Assembly: GCF_001667185.1 (NCBI RefSeq)
Contig: NZ_LZIC01000054.1
Coordinates: 59,170 to 123,169 of the forward strand
DNA: 64,000 nucleotides
DNA from: Mycobacterium sp. 852002-50816_SCH5313054-b
Lineage (GTDB): Bacteria; Actinomycetota; Actinomycetes; Mycobacteriales; Mycobacteriaceae
Reading direction: 5' to 3'
Position numbers and translations under genes: made by a program. Of this stretch, positions 52,116 to 62,568 are shown piece after piece (the stretch's first letter is position 1; every line of letters begins with the position of its first letter). Below the pieces are notes generated by a model. It did no database searches. It was not told the origin of the DNA and saw only the letters and a program-made list of their open reading frames with translations.

Positions 52116-54740
52116 TCAGGCCGCCAGGGCCGGTTCCGAATAGCCCACGGCAAGTTCGCCATTGCTCACGGTAACGCGGATCTTGCCCCCGCCCGCGATG
52201 TCGCCGCGTAGCAGCGCCCGGCCGATCTTGGTCTCCACCTCGTGGGCGATGTAGCGGCGCAGCGGCCGCGCACCGTACACAGGATCGTAGCCATGTTCGG
52301 CGATCATCCGGCGAGCGTCCGGGGTGATGTCGAGCTCGATTTGCCTTTCCGCCAACCGATCCCGCAACTCGGCCAGCTGCAGCTCGACGATCCGTTCGAG
52401 CTGCGGCATCGACAGCGGGGTGAACAATACCGTGTCGTCGACGCGGTTGAGGAACTCGGGCCGGAAGTGTCCGCGCAGTTCGGCCATCACCCGGTCGCGC
52501 GCGTCGGGCTTGATCTCGCCGTCCGCGGTGACACCGTCAAGCAGGTACTGCGATCCGATGTTGGAGGTCATGATGACCACCGTGTTGCGGAAATCGACCT
52601 GGCGTCCCTGCGCATCGGTGAGCCGGCCATCGTCGAGCACTTGCAGCAGGGTGTTGAACACATCGGCGTGCGCCTTCTCGATCTCGTCGAGCAGCACCAC
52701 CGAGTAGGGCTTGCGACGCACGGCTTCGGTGAGCTGGCCGCCCTCCTCGTAGCCGACGTATCCCGGTGGCGCACCGACCAACCGGCTCACGGTGTGCCGC
52801 TCCTGATACTCGCTCATGTCCAGCCGGACCATGTTGTCCTCGCTGTCGAACAACGCGGCGGCCAGCGTCTTCGCGAGCTCAGTCTTACCGACCCCGGTGG
52901 GTCCGAGGAAGATGAACGACCCGATCGGGCGGCGCGGATCCCGGATTCCTGAGCGAGCGCGAATCACCGCATCGGCGACCAGCTGGACCGCCTCGTCCTG
53001 ACCGATCACCCGCTCGTGCAGTATTTCGTCGAGCCGCAGCAGCTTTTCGCGTTCGCCCTCCTGCAACCGCGCGACCGGTATTCCGGTCCATGCGGCCACG
53101 ATTTCGGCTATCTCGTCCTCGGTGACGACCTCGCGCAGCAACCGCTTTTCGCCCTGCTTGGACTTCAGCTGCTCCTCGGCCGCTTGCAGTTTGCGTTCCA
53201 CATCGGTGATCTGGCCGTAGCGCAACTCGGCCGCCCGGTTGAGATCATAGTTGCGTTCGGCTTCCTCGGCCTCGTGCCGCAGCTGCTCGAGTTGCCCGCG
53301 CAGTTCCTGTACCCGCCGGATCGCCTGCCGTTCAGCATCCCATTGTGCGTGCCGGGCGTCGGCCTCCGATCGCAGGTCGGCCAGTTCTTTGCGAAGTTCC
53401 GCCAGACGGGACTTGCTGGCCGAGTCGGTCTCCTTGGCCAGCGCCGCCTCCTCAATCTCGAGCCGGGTAACTCGACGGGTGATCTCATCCAACTCCGCTG
53501 GCATCGAGTCGATTTCGGTGCGCAGCCGCGCACACGCCTCGTCCACCAGGTCGATCGCCTTGTCCGGAAGGAACCGGTCGGTGATGTAGCGGTGCGACAG
53601 GGTGGCCGCCGCCACCAGGGCCCCATCCTGAATCCGCACGCCGTGGAACACCTCGAGGCGTTCGCGCAGGCCGCGCAGGATCGAAATGGTGTCCTCGACG
53701 TCAGGTTCGTCGACCAGCACGGTCTGGAACCGGCGCTCCAACGCGGCATCCTTTTCAATGTGCTTACGGTATTCGTCGAGCGTGGTCGCGCCGATCATGT
53801 GCAGCTCACCGCGGGCGAGCATCGGCTTGAGCATGTTGCCGGCGTCCAGGGACCCCTCCGTCGCCCCCGCTCCGACCACGGTATGCAGCTCGTCGACGAA
53901 CAGCAGGATTCGGCCCTCGCCCGCCTTCACCTCCGACAGCACCGCCTGCAGCCGTTCCTCGAATTCGCCCCGATACTTCGCACCTGCCACGAGCGAACCC
54001 ATGTCGAGCGAGAAAATTGTCTTGTCCCGCAGGCCTTCCGGGACGTCGCCGCGCACGATCCGCTGGGCCAGGCCCTCCACGATCGCCGTCTTGCCGACTC
54101 CGGGATCGCCGATGAGCACCGGATTGTTCTTCGTCTTGCGGCTGAGGATCTGGATCACCCTGCGGATCTCGGCGTCTCGGCCGATCACCGGGTCCAGCTT
54201 GCCGGCGCGGCCTTCGGCAACCAGGTCGCGGCCGTACTTTTCCAGCGCCTCGTAGGCGCCCTCCGGCGATGCTGACGTGACCCGCTGGTTGCCGCGGACC
54301 TTGGTCAGCGCGGCGAGAAACGATTCGCGGGTGATGCCATGGGAGGCCAGTATCCGTCCGGCGGCACTCGCCGATCCCTCTTCGGCGAGGGCGATGACGA
54401 GGTGCTCCACCGACACGTATTCGTCCTTGAGCCGCTTGGCTTCCCGCTCGGCAGCCTCCAGCAGGTTCGCCAGGCGCCTGGTGACGGACACCTGGCCTGG
54501 CGCAGCGCCGGGGCCGGTCACCCGCGGGCGCCGATTCAGCTCGCGTTCCAGGTCCGCACGCAGTGCCGCGGTCTCGGCACCCGCCTGATCAAGCAGCCGG
54601 GGCACGAGGCCCTCGGGCTGGTCGATCAGCGCCAACAGCAGATGTTCGCCGTCGACCTCGTTGTGACCCATCCGGGTCGCGACGCTCTGTGCTTCGGCCA
54701 ACGCCTCCTGTGACTTCTGCGTCAGCTTGTTGATGTCCAC
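52116..54740 (-). CDS. clpB: ATP-dependent disaggregase ClpB (second copy type)
   Basis: The 874-residue Hsp100 has the N-domain (1-150), NBD1 with Walker A GDPGVGKT, the long coiled-coil middle domain (about 400-530), and NBD2 with GPTGVGKT and the arginine-finger region [11 protein letters not shown]. There is no ClpP-binding IGF/L loop, as expected for ClpB. It works with DnaK to extract proteins from aggregates. The GTG has AAGGAGGA 8 nt upstream. It overlaps the CbpM-like gene by 19 bp. The chromosomal housekeeping clpB is expected elsewhere, so this is likely an additional copy. Confidence 0.95.
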   Translation of the reverse strand: MDINKLTQKSQEALAEAQSVATRMGHNEVDGEHLLLALIDQPEGLVPRLLDQAGAETAALRADLERELNRRPRVTGPGAAPGQVSVTRRLANLLEAAEREAKRLKDEYVSVEHLVIALAEEGSASAAGRILASHGITRESFLAALTKVRGNQRVTSASPEGAYEALEKYGRDLVAEGRAGKLDPVIGRDAEIRRVIQILSRKTKNNPVLIGDPGVGKTAIVEGLAQRIVRGDVPEGLRDKTIFSLDMGSLVAGAKYRGEFEERLQAVLSEVKAGEGRILLFVDELHTVVGAGATEGSLDAGNMLKPMLARGELHMIGATTLDEYRKHIEKDAALERRFQTVLVDEPDVEDTISILRGLRERLEVFHGVRIQDGALVAAATLSHRYITDRFLPDKAIDLVDEACARLRTEIDSMPAELDEITRRVTRLEIEEAALAKETDSASKSRLAELRKELADLRSEADARHAQWDAERQAIRRVQELRGQLEQLRHEAEEAERNYDLNRAAELRYGQITDVERKLQAAEEQLKSKQGEKRLLREVVTEDEIAEIVAAWTGIPVARLQEGEREKLLRLDEILHERVIGQDEAVQLVADAVIRARSGIRDPRRPIGSFIFLGPTGVGKTELAKTLAAALFDSEDNMVRLDMSEYQERHTVSRLVGAPPGYVGYEEGGQLTEAVRRKPYSVVLLDEIEKAHADVFNTLLQVLDDGRLTDAQGRQVDFRNTVVIMTSNIGSQYLLDGVTADGEIKPDARDRVMAELRGHFRPEFLNRVDDTVLFTPLSMPQLERIVELQLAELRDRLAERQIELDITPDARRMIAEHGYDPVYGARPLRRYIAHEVETKIGRALLRGDIAGGGKIRVTVSNGELAVGYSEPALAA

Positions 54741-55039
54741 CGCGATGTCCTCCTTCGGCGAGAAGCGGATTCCAGCTCTTCGATGTGGTCCAGCAGGTCG
54801 AGCACCAGCCCGATCGCCGCGTAGTTCAGTCCCAGGCCGGCCCTCAACCGCTGGACGCGGGCAACTGTCACCAGCGCAGATGGCTCGAACCAGAGATCGC
54901 CGCGGGCATCCTGCTGGCAAGCCACGAGGCCGAGCGCCACCAGCCGGCGCACCATGTCGGGATGCAACGCGCAGCGTGTCGCGAAGACGTCGAGCTCCAT
55001 TCGGGGCCGCCGCGCCAGGACATAGCGTGCTGCGGTCAT
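54722..55039 (-). CDS. CbpM/MerR-like chaperone modulator
   Basis: The 105-residue protein has a MerR-type helix-turn-helix-like N-terminus ([23 protein letters not shown]) and a helical tail ([21 protein letters not shown]). It fits CbpM-type modulators of CbpA-like DnaJ better than HspR, since it lacks the HspR C-terminal tail. The ATG overlaps the dnaJ stop by four bases (ATGA). It could regulate DnaJ activity, transcription or both. Confidence 0.8.
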   Translation of the reverse strand: MTAARYVLARRPRMELDVFATRCALHPDMVRRLVALGLVACQQDARGDLWFEPSALVTVARVQRLRAGLGLNYAAIGLVLDLLDHIEELESASRRRRTSRWTSTS

Positions 55040-55950
55040 CGTCCCCTCCTCGGGTCGAACGTGGACACCGTCGCCAATTGCTCGAACAGCTCGCGTTCCC
55101 GCGCAGTGGGTTTCGGTGGCACCATCACCTTGATTTCTGCGTAGAGGTCGCCTGCGGCGCCGCGCGGGTTGGGCATGCCTTCGCCGCGCATCCGCAACCG
55201 CCGACCGGTCGACGACCCTTGCGGCACCTTAACTTTCGCTTCGCCGCCGGGACTTCGAATAGCGATAGTGGTCCCCAGCACCGCCTCCCACGGCGACACC
55301 GGCAGGTCGACGGTGACGTCGCGTCCGTCGAGCCGGAATCGGGGATGCGGCTTGATATGCACCCGCAGGTACAGATCTCCGGCCGGTCCATCGCCGCTAC
55401 CTCGGCCGCCCTCTCCCACCAGCCGTATCCGCTGACCGTCGATGACACCGGCGGGGATGTTGACCCCGTAGTTGCGGCCATCGAGTGAGAGCTGCCGTTT
55501 GCCGCCCCGGTAGGCCTCCTCGACGGTCAGCTCCAGCACCGCTTCCTGGTCGGCGCCCGGAATCGGCCCGAATCCGCCACTGCCACCGAACATGTCGCCG
55601 AAAAGGTCTTCGATGTTGATGCCGCCGGCGCCGCCGAAGCCCTGGCCGTAGCGCACCCGAGCGCCGGAGGGTCCGCTTCCGCGGAAGCCACCCGCGCCGG
55701 CGCCCACCCGCTCCTCCCAGTCCCCGGGAACCTTGCGGAAGTCTTCGCCGAATCGGTCGTAGCGCTTGCGGGTTTCGGGGTCCGAGAGCACGTGATAGGC
55801 CTCGTTGACCTCCTTGAACCGTTCTTCGGCCGCTGGATCCTTATTGACGTCGGGGTGATACTTGCGGGCCAGTGTGCGGAACGCCCGCTGGATCTGATCG
55901 GCGGTCGCGTCCCGCGACACCCCGAGTACGTCGTAGTAGTCGCTGGCCAC
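55036..55950 (-). CDS. CbpA-type DnaJ co-chaperone (no zinc finger)
   Basis: The 304-residue class II J-protein has a J domain (1-70) with HPD in RKYHPDVNK, a Gly/Phe-rich linker (about 85-135) and two C-terminal substrate-binding beta domains. The four CxxCxGxG zinc motifs of DnaJ are missing, as in CbpA. It stimulates DnaK ATPase and delivers unfolded clients. A GTG start with GGGGAGTGA overlaps the region of the grpE stop. Confidence 0.93.
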   Translation of the reverse strand: MASDYYDVLGVSRDATADQIQRAFRTLARKYHPDVNKDPAAEERFKEVNEAYHVLSDPETRKRYDRFGEDFRKVPGDWEERVGAGAGGFRGSGPSGARVRYGQGFGGAGGINIEDLFGDMFGGSGGFGPIPGADQEAVLELTVEEAYRGGKRQLSLDGRNYGVNIPAGVIDGQRIRLVGEGGRGSGDGPAGDLYLRVHIKPHPRFRLDGRDVTVDLPVSPWEAVLGTTIAIRSPGGEAKVKVPQGSSTGRRLRMRGEGMPNPRGAAGDLYAEIKVMVPPKPTARERELFEQLATVSTFDPRRGR

Positions 55951-55956
55951 GAGGCG

Positions 55957-56481
55957 TCACTCCCCGCGTCGGCTGACCACGACGGCCGCCGGCCGCAGTT
56001 GCCTCGAACCTTCGCCGTAGCCCGGTCGTAACACTTCGAGAACCGTCCCGGGCGCGCTGTCCGGCTGGTCTACCACACCGACCACCTCGTGACGCTCCGG
56101 GTCGAAGGGAACCCCTGCCTCCGCATCGCGTTGATAGCCGAGCTGCTCGAGAACTTGTAGCGCTTGTTCGAGAATGCTCCGCACGCCCTCGAGGACCGCG
56201 TCGGACTGGTCACCGGCATGACTGATCGCCCGCTCCAGGTTGTCCACGATGGGCAGCCACGCGCCGGCCACCCTGGATCGTTCCATTGCTCGTTCGCGGT
56301 CCAGTTCGCGGGCATACCGCTTGCGCGCATTGTCCAGATCGGCGACGGCGCGCCGCCAGCGGTCTTCGAATTGGGCGCGTTCCTTGTCTGAATCGGATTG
56401 AGAGGCAACCGTTTCTGGCGGGTGCTCGTCGACCCGGCCACCGTCCTCTTCGGTCTTGGAATGTTCTGCGGGGCTGACCAT
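55957..56481 (-). CDS. grpE: Nucleotide exchange factor GrpE (island copy)
   Basis: The 174-residue protein has an acidic, disordered N-terminus, a long coiled coil (about 30-95, RAQFEDRWRRAVADLDNARKRYARE) and a beta-wing domain with PFDPERHEVVGVVD and VLRPGYGEGSRQLRPAAVVV. It releases ADP from DnaK. Six bp separate it from the dnaK stop. Divergence from typical mycobacterial GrpE, as far as I can judge by eye, fits an extra copy. Confidence 0.93.
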   Translation of the reverse strand: MVSPAEHSKTEEDGGRVDEHPPETVASQSDSDKERAQFEDRWRRAVADLDNARKRYARELDRERAMERSRVAGAWLPIVDNLERAISHAGDQSDAVLEGVRSILEQALQVLEQLGYQRDAEAGVPFDPERHEVVGVVDQPDSAPGTVLEVLRPGYGEGSRQLRPAAVVVSRRGE

Positions 56482-56487
56482 TGCGGC

Positions 56488-58371
<1,884 letters not shown>

Positions 58372-58722
58372 CGTCTATTCCTTTCGGTTGTCGCCGGCGA
58401 GGAGTGCTCCTACGCCTGCCGCCCATGCCGATCCCAGTCATGGCGTCCTAAGTTGCGAAGGTCGTCTCACGCAAGCGCCGACCGCGGCGGATCCACAGCG
58501 CACGCGCCGTAACGCGCGTCGTATTTCGCTCCCCAACAAGGAGTCTGGCAATCCGTAGTGGCTATCGCGTGCGCCCCGTGAGCCGAAAATCTGGACTCTG
58601 ATTCGTCCTGTCAGCACCACACTGGAGTAGGTTGTGTTTCGGAGACCGCGTGGGCATTTTCAGGCCCGGAAAAGGCGGTTCGTAACGCCAACATTGGGTA
58701 TGTGGTTCCTCGTGCGTGAACG
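58372..58722. promoter_or_regulatory. 351-bp divergent regulatory region dnaK / pucR-type gene
   Basis: No gene is evident. GC is lower than average. I see no HAIR or CIRCE element. On the minus strand GGAAC (58,705-58,709) and GTT (58,684-58,686) are spaced 18 nt, resembling a sigma H/E promoter, though about 310 nt from dnaK. CGTAACGC occurs twice (about 58,507 and 58,681), the second inside an imperfect palindrome GGCGGTTCGTAACGCC. These are candidate regulator sites. Confidence 0.45.
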
Positions 58723-60459
58723 ATGAAGCACAACGCCCCGCAGGGGGGGACCCGCCAGGCCGAACAGGCTTGGTCAAGGGATTTGGCGGCGCTGTCGCGC
58801 GTCAAGTTCAGCGACTCCGACGTCGGCGAGATCTTCCGGGTCGCGGCCCTCGCCGTTGGCACCCTCACGTCCTGCCAAGTCGAGGCCAGTTACCGAGCCG
58901 TTGACCGGGGATTCGTTCGCTTTCCAACATCCCAGCCGGCACACCCTGACATCGAACGGCACCGGGAGTCCCGCTGGGACGGACCGGTCGATGCAAACGA
59001 CGGCCGGTGGGGGTGGGCGTTCCCGCTGAGCCACCGACGCACCATCAACGGGTGTCTGGTGGTCAGCGCCGCCAGTGCACCGTCGAGAAATCAGATCCAG
59101 TTGTTGATCAACCTGGCCCAGATGACCGGCGCCGCCCTGGCAAATGCCGCAATGTATGACCGCGACGCCGGTATCACTGCGACTCTGCGAAGGACGAACG
59201 CTCGTCTGGAGGTAGCGAATCGCGAACTTGTCACAACGGTCTCGCGGCTGCAGCGGCAGACGAACGTGCACGAAGCATTGAGCACGGCGGTGGCCGCGGG
59301 AACGGGCGAGCAGGGTATTGCGGACGCGCTGTACGACCTGACGGGGCAATCGGTGGGCATCGAGGATCGGTTCGGCAACCTGCGCTGCTGGGCCGGACCC
59401 GAGCAACCGCGGCCTTACCCCAAACTGACTGCGGACGCGCGCGAACTCGTACTGCACGAGGTGGCCGCCCAGGCTGGTCAGGCACGAATCGGACATCGAG
59501 TGCTCGCGCTCGTCCAATCCCGTGCTGAGATCCTCGGTGTCCTCGCGTTGAACGTCCCGGACGACGAGGTGACCGAGGACAACTTGTTCGCCCTGCGCTA
59601 TGGCAGCTCCGTTTTGGCGTTGGAGCTTTCCCACCAGCGAACGGTGGCTGAAATCGAACTCAATCTGCGCCGCGATCTTGTCGACGATCTGTTGGCCGGC
59701 ACCGAACGGGACGGGGCATACGCTCGTGCCTCCGCCCTTGGTCATGACCTGCGGCGCCCACACTATGTGGTGGTGGTCCGAGGTGGCGGTCGCATCGAAA
59801 GTACCCTGGCGATCGCCGCCGGGCGCGCCGCGAACGCTCTGCATCTGAACTACCTGCTCGGGCGTCATGCGGGGCTGGTTGTTCTGCTCACCGACGGCCG
59901 CCCGGATCCGCCGGCGTTACACCGCGCAATCAGCGAAATCCTTGGCGAGACCACCAGCGCTTTTGGTATCGGCTCCCGATGCTTGTTGCCCGATGATTTT
60001 CCGCAGTCCTTCCTCGAAGCGCGCCGTGCCCTCAATATCCGGCTGCGCTCGGTGAACCCGGAGGGCGCATCGGCGTTCGACGAACTCGGTTTCTATCGCC
60101 TCATCGACGCCGCGCATGTCGACGGGACAGTCGAAAGTTTCGTGCGCGAATGGCTGGGGACACTCCTCGACTACGACTTCAACAGGAACGCCGAGCTCGT
60201 CCTGACCCTGAGCGATTACCTGGAATGCGGCGGGAACTATGACGACTCCGCAGCTGCACTGCATATTCATCGAAGCACGCTGCGCTACCGGCTGGCGCGC
60301 ATCGCTGAACTCACCGGCCACGACCTCCGCAGCGTCGATACCCGGTTCAACCTGCACGCTGCGACGCGGGCATGGCGATTCCTCAACCGCGATGAGTTGA
60401 GCGGGGATCAGCTGCAACAGGCGCCTAGGGTAGGCCGTTGCCCGACTCATGAACCGTGA
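58723..60459 (+). CDS. PucR/CdaR-family transcriptional regulator with GAF-like domain
   Basis: The 578-residue regulator has an N-terminal GAF-like sensor (about 25-150), a short coiled coil (about 150-185, RRTNARLEVANRELVTTVSRL), a second ligand-binding region (about 190-310) and a PucR middle domain. The C-terminal PucR helix-turn-helix is LECGGNYDDSAAALHIHRSTLRYRLARIAELTG (about 504-536). It is transcribed away from dnaK across 351 bp and is the obvious candidate controller of the stress operon. Its signal is unknown. Confidence 0.88.
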   Translation: MKHNAPQGGTRQAEQAWSRDLAALSRVKFSDSDVGEIFRVAALAVGTLTSCQVEASYRAVDRGFVRFPTSQPAHPDIERHRESRWDGPVDANDGRWGWAFPLSHRRTINGCLVVSAASAPSRNQIQLLINLAQMTGAALANAAMYDRDAGITATLRRTNARLEVANRELVTTVSRLQRQTNVHEALSTAVAAGTGEQGIADALYDLTGQSVGIEDRFGNLRCWAGPEQPRPYPKLTADARELVLHEVAAQAGQARIGHRVLALVQSRAEILGVLALNVPDDEVTEDNLFALRYGSSVLALELSHQRTVAEIELNLRRDLVDDLLAGTERDGAYARASALGHDLRRPHYVVVVRGGGRIESTLAIAAGRAANALHLNYLLGRHAGLVVLLTDGRPDPPALHRAISEILGETTSAFGIGSRCLLPDDFPQSFLEARRALNIRLRSVNPEGASAFDELGFYRLIDAAHVDGTVESFVREWLGTLLDYDFNRNAELVLTLSDYLECGGNYDDSAAALHIHRSTLRYRLARIAELTGHDLRSVDTRFNLHAATRAWRFLNRDELSGDQLQQAPRVGRCPTHEP

Positions 60460-60599
60460 TCTTGCTTGACTTGGTGCTTTCCGCTTTCGGTCCATGAACG
60501 GTCAGCACCAGATGCACTATCGACGCCTCGCTGTCGCCGTCCCGGCGGCCCGCGATTTCACACGCTCGGGTCAGTCACGATCGGTAGGGACCCTCGGCA

Positions 60600-61052
60600 T
60601 CAGAACACCAGCCGGAATAGCTCGAACACGCGGTTCCAGTGCTCAGTCGACGGGTTGGACACCGTTGGGTCCACTATGCGAAACGAACGGGCCAGCGCGA
60701 TACTCAACCCGCCGAACAGCTCTGGCAGCAGCTGCTCCGTGTCCTCGGAGAATGTGACGTCCCCGGGTGGTTGTCGCACCACCTGGCGCAGTAGCTCGCG
60801 GATCTCCTCGGCTTCCTCGAGCTTGTCGAACTCGCGCATTCGTTCCTGAACGCCCTTGGTCATGGGAAGGTCCTGCGCAACGACTACGTCACGCCCGTTC
60901 CACTTGGCCGAGTTGCGCCCGGCGATAGCAATCTCATCGAGCTGCTCGTCGACGAACTCCCGGAAGCGACGTACGTCGTTCTTATCGATGTTGATGCTTG
61001 CGACCGAGCGGAAGAACCGTTCGAACACTGGAATACCCGACGGATGGGTCAC
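60600..61052 (-). CDS. DUF1931 double-histone-fold protein
   Basis: The 150-residue protein begins VTHPSGIPVFERFFRSVASI and continues with DKNDVRRFREFVDEQLDEIAIAGRNSAKWNGRDVVVAQDLPMTKG, a histone-fold helix-strand-helix pattern. A second, more divergent repeat follows (about 75-150). DUF1931 structures from Aquifex and Thermus show two histone folds in one chain. DNA binding is plausible but unproven. GGAGGT precedes the GTG. It lies between the PucR gene and tRNA-Leu, within the stress island. Confidence 0.85.
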   Translation of the reverse strand: MTHPSGIPVFERFFRSVASINIDKNDVRRFREFVDEQLDEIAIAGRNSAKWNGRDVVVAQDLPMTKGVQERMREFDKLEEAEEIRELLRQVVRQPPGDVTFSEDTEQLLPELFGGLSIALARSFRIVDPTVSNPSTEHWNRVFELFRLVF

Positions 61053-61237
61053 GCGTTACCTCCAGTCGGTAGACAAGGCTGACACCTAACGTTGGCATTT
61101 CGTCGGTGACGCCGAACCGGACCCGCAGGTGCAATCTCGCCGGGCCGCTTCGGCCCGACAGGTCAATACGCGCGGACGATTCCGCCGCGAAGTCAGGCGT
61201 GTCCGAGTAGGTCTAGGGCTGAACTGGCCTTTTACCG

Positions 61238-61311
61238 TGCCCCCAGTCGGACTCGAACCGACACTGGACGGATTTTAAGTCCGCTGCCTCTGCCAATTGG
61301 GCTATGGGGGC
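61238..61311 (-). tRNA. tRNA-Leu (anticodon UAA), short variable loop
   Basis: The 74-nt cloverleaf has a 7-bp acceptor stem (GCCCCCA/TGGGGGC) and discriminator A, with the CCA not encoded. The D arm is short, with GCC/GGC. The anticodon stem is GCGGA/TCCGT with loop CTTAAAA, giving anticodon UAA. The variable region is 5 nt and the T arm is GTCGG-TTCGAGT-CCGAC. By anticodon it reads UUA (Leu). The long variable arm usual for leucine tRNA is absent. Confidence 0.88.
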
Positions 61312-61669
61312 CCGGCGGCGAATCTAGCGCGCGAAGCGCGGCCGCGGGGCGCCGCATCCCACCCAAAAGCGGCAAAAATCTGGAGGTGCGGCCCCGGCGC
61401 CCATCGCCTAGGATGCGCGCGCGGCGCGCCGTTCGGTCGTTTGCCGGCGAATCTCAGATGACAGGGCTATGTCGCCCGGCGGGACCTTGTTAAAACTGCC
61501 CGCGTCAGCGTTAAGAAGCCGTAAACGCCCGTCACCCTAGCCTTTTCCGTCGGGAATGTGGAGTCGTGCCTCGTTAACCTTACGCCGACGCACAGGAGCC
61601 GGTACGCCAACGCACAGGTCGGTTGCCCGCAAGGGAGATCGGCAATTTTCCGAACACTAGGAGCACTAG
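61312..61669. promoter_or_regulatory. 358-bp region between tRNA-Leu and PE gene
   Basis: It holds the presumed tRNA promoter (minus strand) and the PE-PPE-esx promoter (plus strand). A GC-rich palindromic stretch GCGCGCGAAGCGCGG lies near 61,326. AT-richer sequence with TTAAAAC (about 61,490) and TTAACCTTACG (about 61,575) is a candidate promoter. AGGAG 8 nt before 61,670 is the PE ribosome site. I see no gene. Confidence 0.45.
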
Positions 61670-62503
61670 ATGTCATTTCTGACAGCAATCCCTGAAGAGT
61701 TGCTAGCCGCGGCAGCGCAGCTGGAAGGAATCGGCAATTCACTGACGGCGCAGAACGCGGGCGCCGCGGCGCCGACGACGGCCGTCGCTCCCGCAGCCGC
61801 CGACCAGGTCTCGGCCCTGCAGTCGGCGATCTTCTCGACCTACGGCACCCTGTACCAGCAGATCGCCGCCGAGGCTCAGGCCATGCAGCAACAGTTTGTG
61901 ACCACCCTGGGGTTGAGCTCTGGCACCTACGCCCAGACCGAGTCCGCCAACGTGGCCGCCGCAACACCCGGCGACCTCATCAACCAAATCAGCACGCTGC
62001 TGGGTGGTCCCTCCGGCAGCCTCCTGGGACAGCCCTCCAGCCTGTCGAGCAACCTGGGCAACTTCATCAACATCGGTGGTGGCAACTGGACGTCGGCCGC
62101 GTCCGACCTGCTCGGCATGGCCGGTGGCGGTCTGCTTCCCGCCGCCGCCACTGACACGGGTGACGCCGCCGCGGCGGGCGCCGCGGACGCCGCCACTGCT
62201 TCCAGCGTCACCCCCGGTGGGGGCATGGGCATAGGCGGAATGGCGGTCGGGGGCCTCGGCCAGGCCACCATGGTCGGCAAGCTGTCGGTGCCGCCGAGTT
62301 GGGCCGGGACCTTCACGCCGGGCGCCAGCCCAGTCACCGCCGTGCAAACGGTGGGCTGGACCGGCGCCGCGCCGCAGGCCGGCACGGGAACGATCGTGCC
62401 GGGAATGCCCGGGCTTGGTGGGGCCGCGCGCAACAGCGCCGGCTTCGGTGCGCCGCGCTACGGTGTCAAGCCCATCGTCATGCCCAAGATCAAGGCGGTC
62501 TAG
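61670..62503 (+). CDS. PE-family protein with PPE-SVP-like C-terminal module (PE8-like)
   Basis: The 277-residue protein has a PE domain (1-95) with PEEL near the start and the ESX secretion motif YxxxE at Y87-E91. A Gly/Ala-rich linker follows. The C-terminus carries KLSVPPSWAGTF and the terminal PRYGVKPIVMPK, motifs typical of the PPE-SVP C-terminal domain rather than of PE proteins. It is followed by PPE and Esx genes, the order of Rv1040c-Rv1038c. Export by ESX-5 as a heterodimer with the neighbouring PPE is inferred. Confidence 0.9.
   Translation: MSFLTAIPEELLAAAAQLEGIGNSLTAQNAGAAAPTTAVAPAAADQVSALQSAIFSTYGTLYQQIAAEAQAMQQQFVTTLGLSSGTYAQTESANVAAATPGDLINQISTLLGGPSGSLLGQPSSLSSNLGNFINIGGGNWTSAASDLLGMAGGGLLPAAATDTGDAAAAGAADAATASSVTPGGGMGIGGMAVGGLGQATMVGKLSVPPSWAGTFTPGASPVTAVQTVGWTGAAPQAGTGTIVPGMPGLGGAARNSAGFGAPRYGVKPIVMPKIKAV
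62466..62488 (+). repeat. 23-bp 3'-end repeat shared with the PPE gene, copy 1
   Basis: The stretch encoding KPIVMPK plus flanking bases is identical over 23 bp to 63,725-63,747. Both lie at the very end of adjacent genes, within a longer region of amino-acid similarity. Confidence 0.8.
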
Positions 62504-62568
62504 GCAGCCGCGCCCACTCGGTCTAGTCCACAACACCTAAAACGGTTAATAGAGAACGGGATACAGAA

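Noticed and set aside
60425..60571. Minus-strand frame ending ...VHLVLTVHGPKAESTKSSKITVHESGNGLP, looking like the tail of a small protein
   Set aside because: Fewer than 50 codons between stops, no good start or ribosome site, and it overlaps the 3' end of the PucR-type gene; could be chance or a decayed gene.
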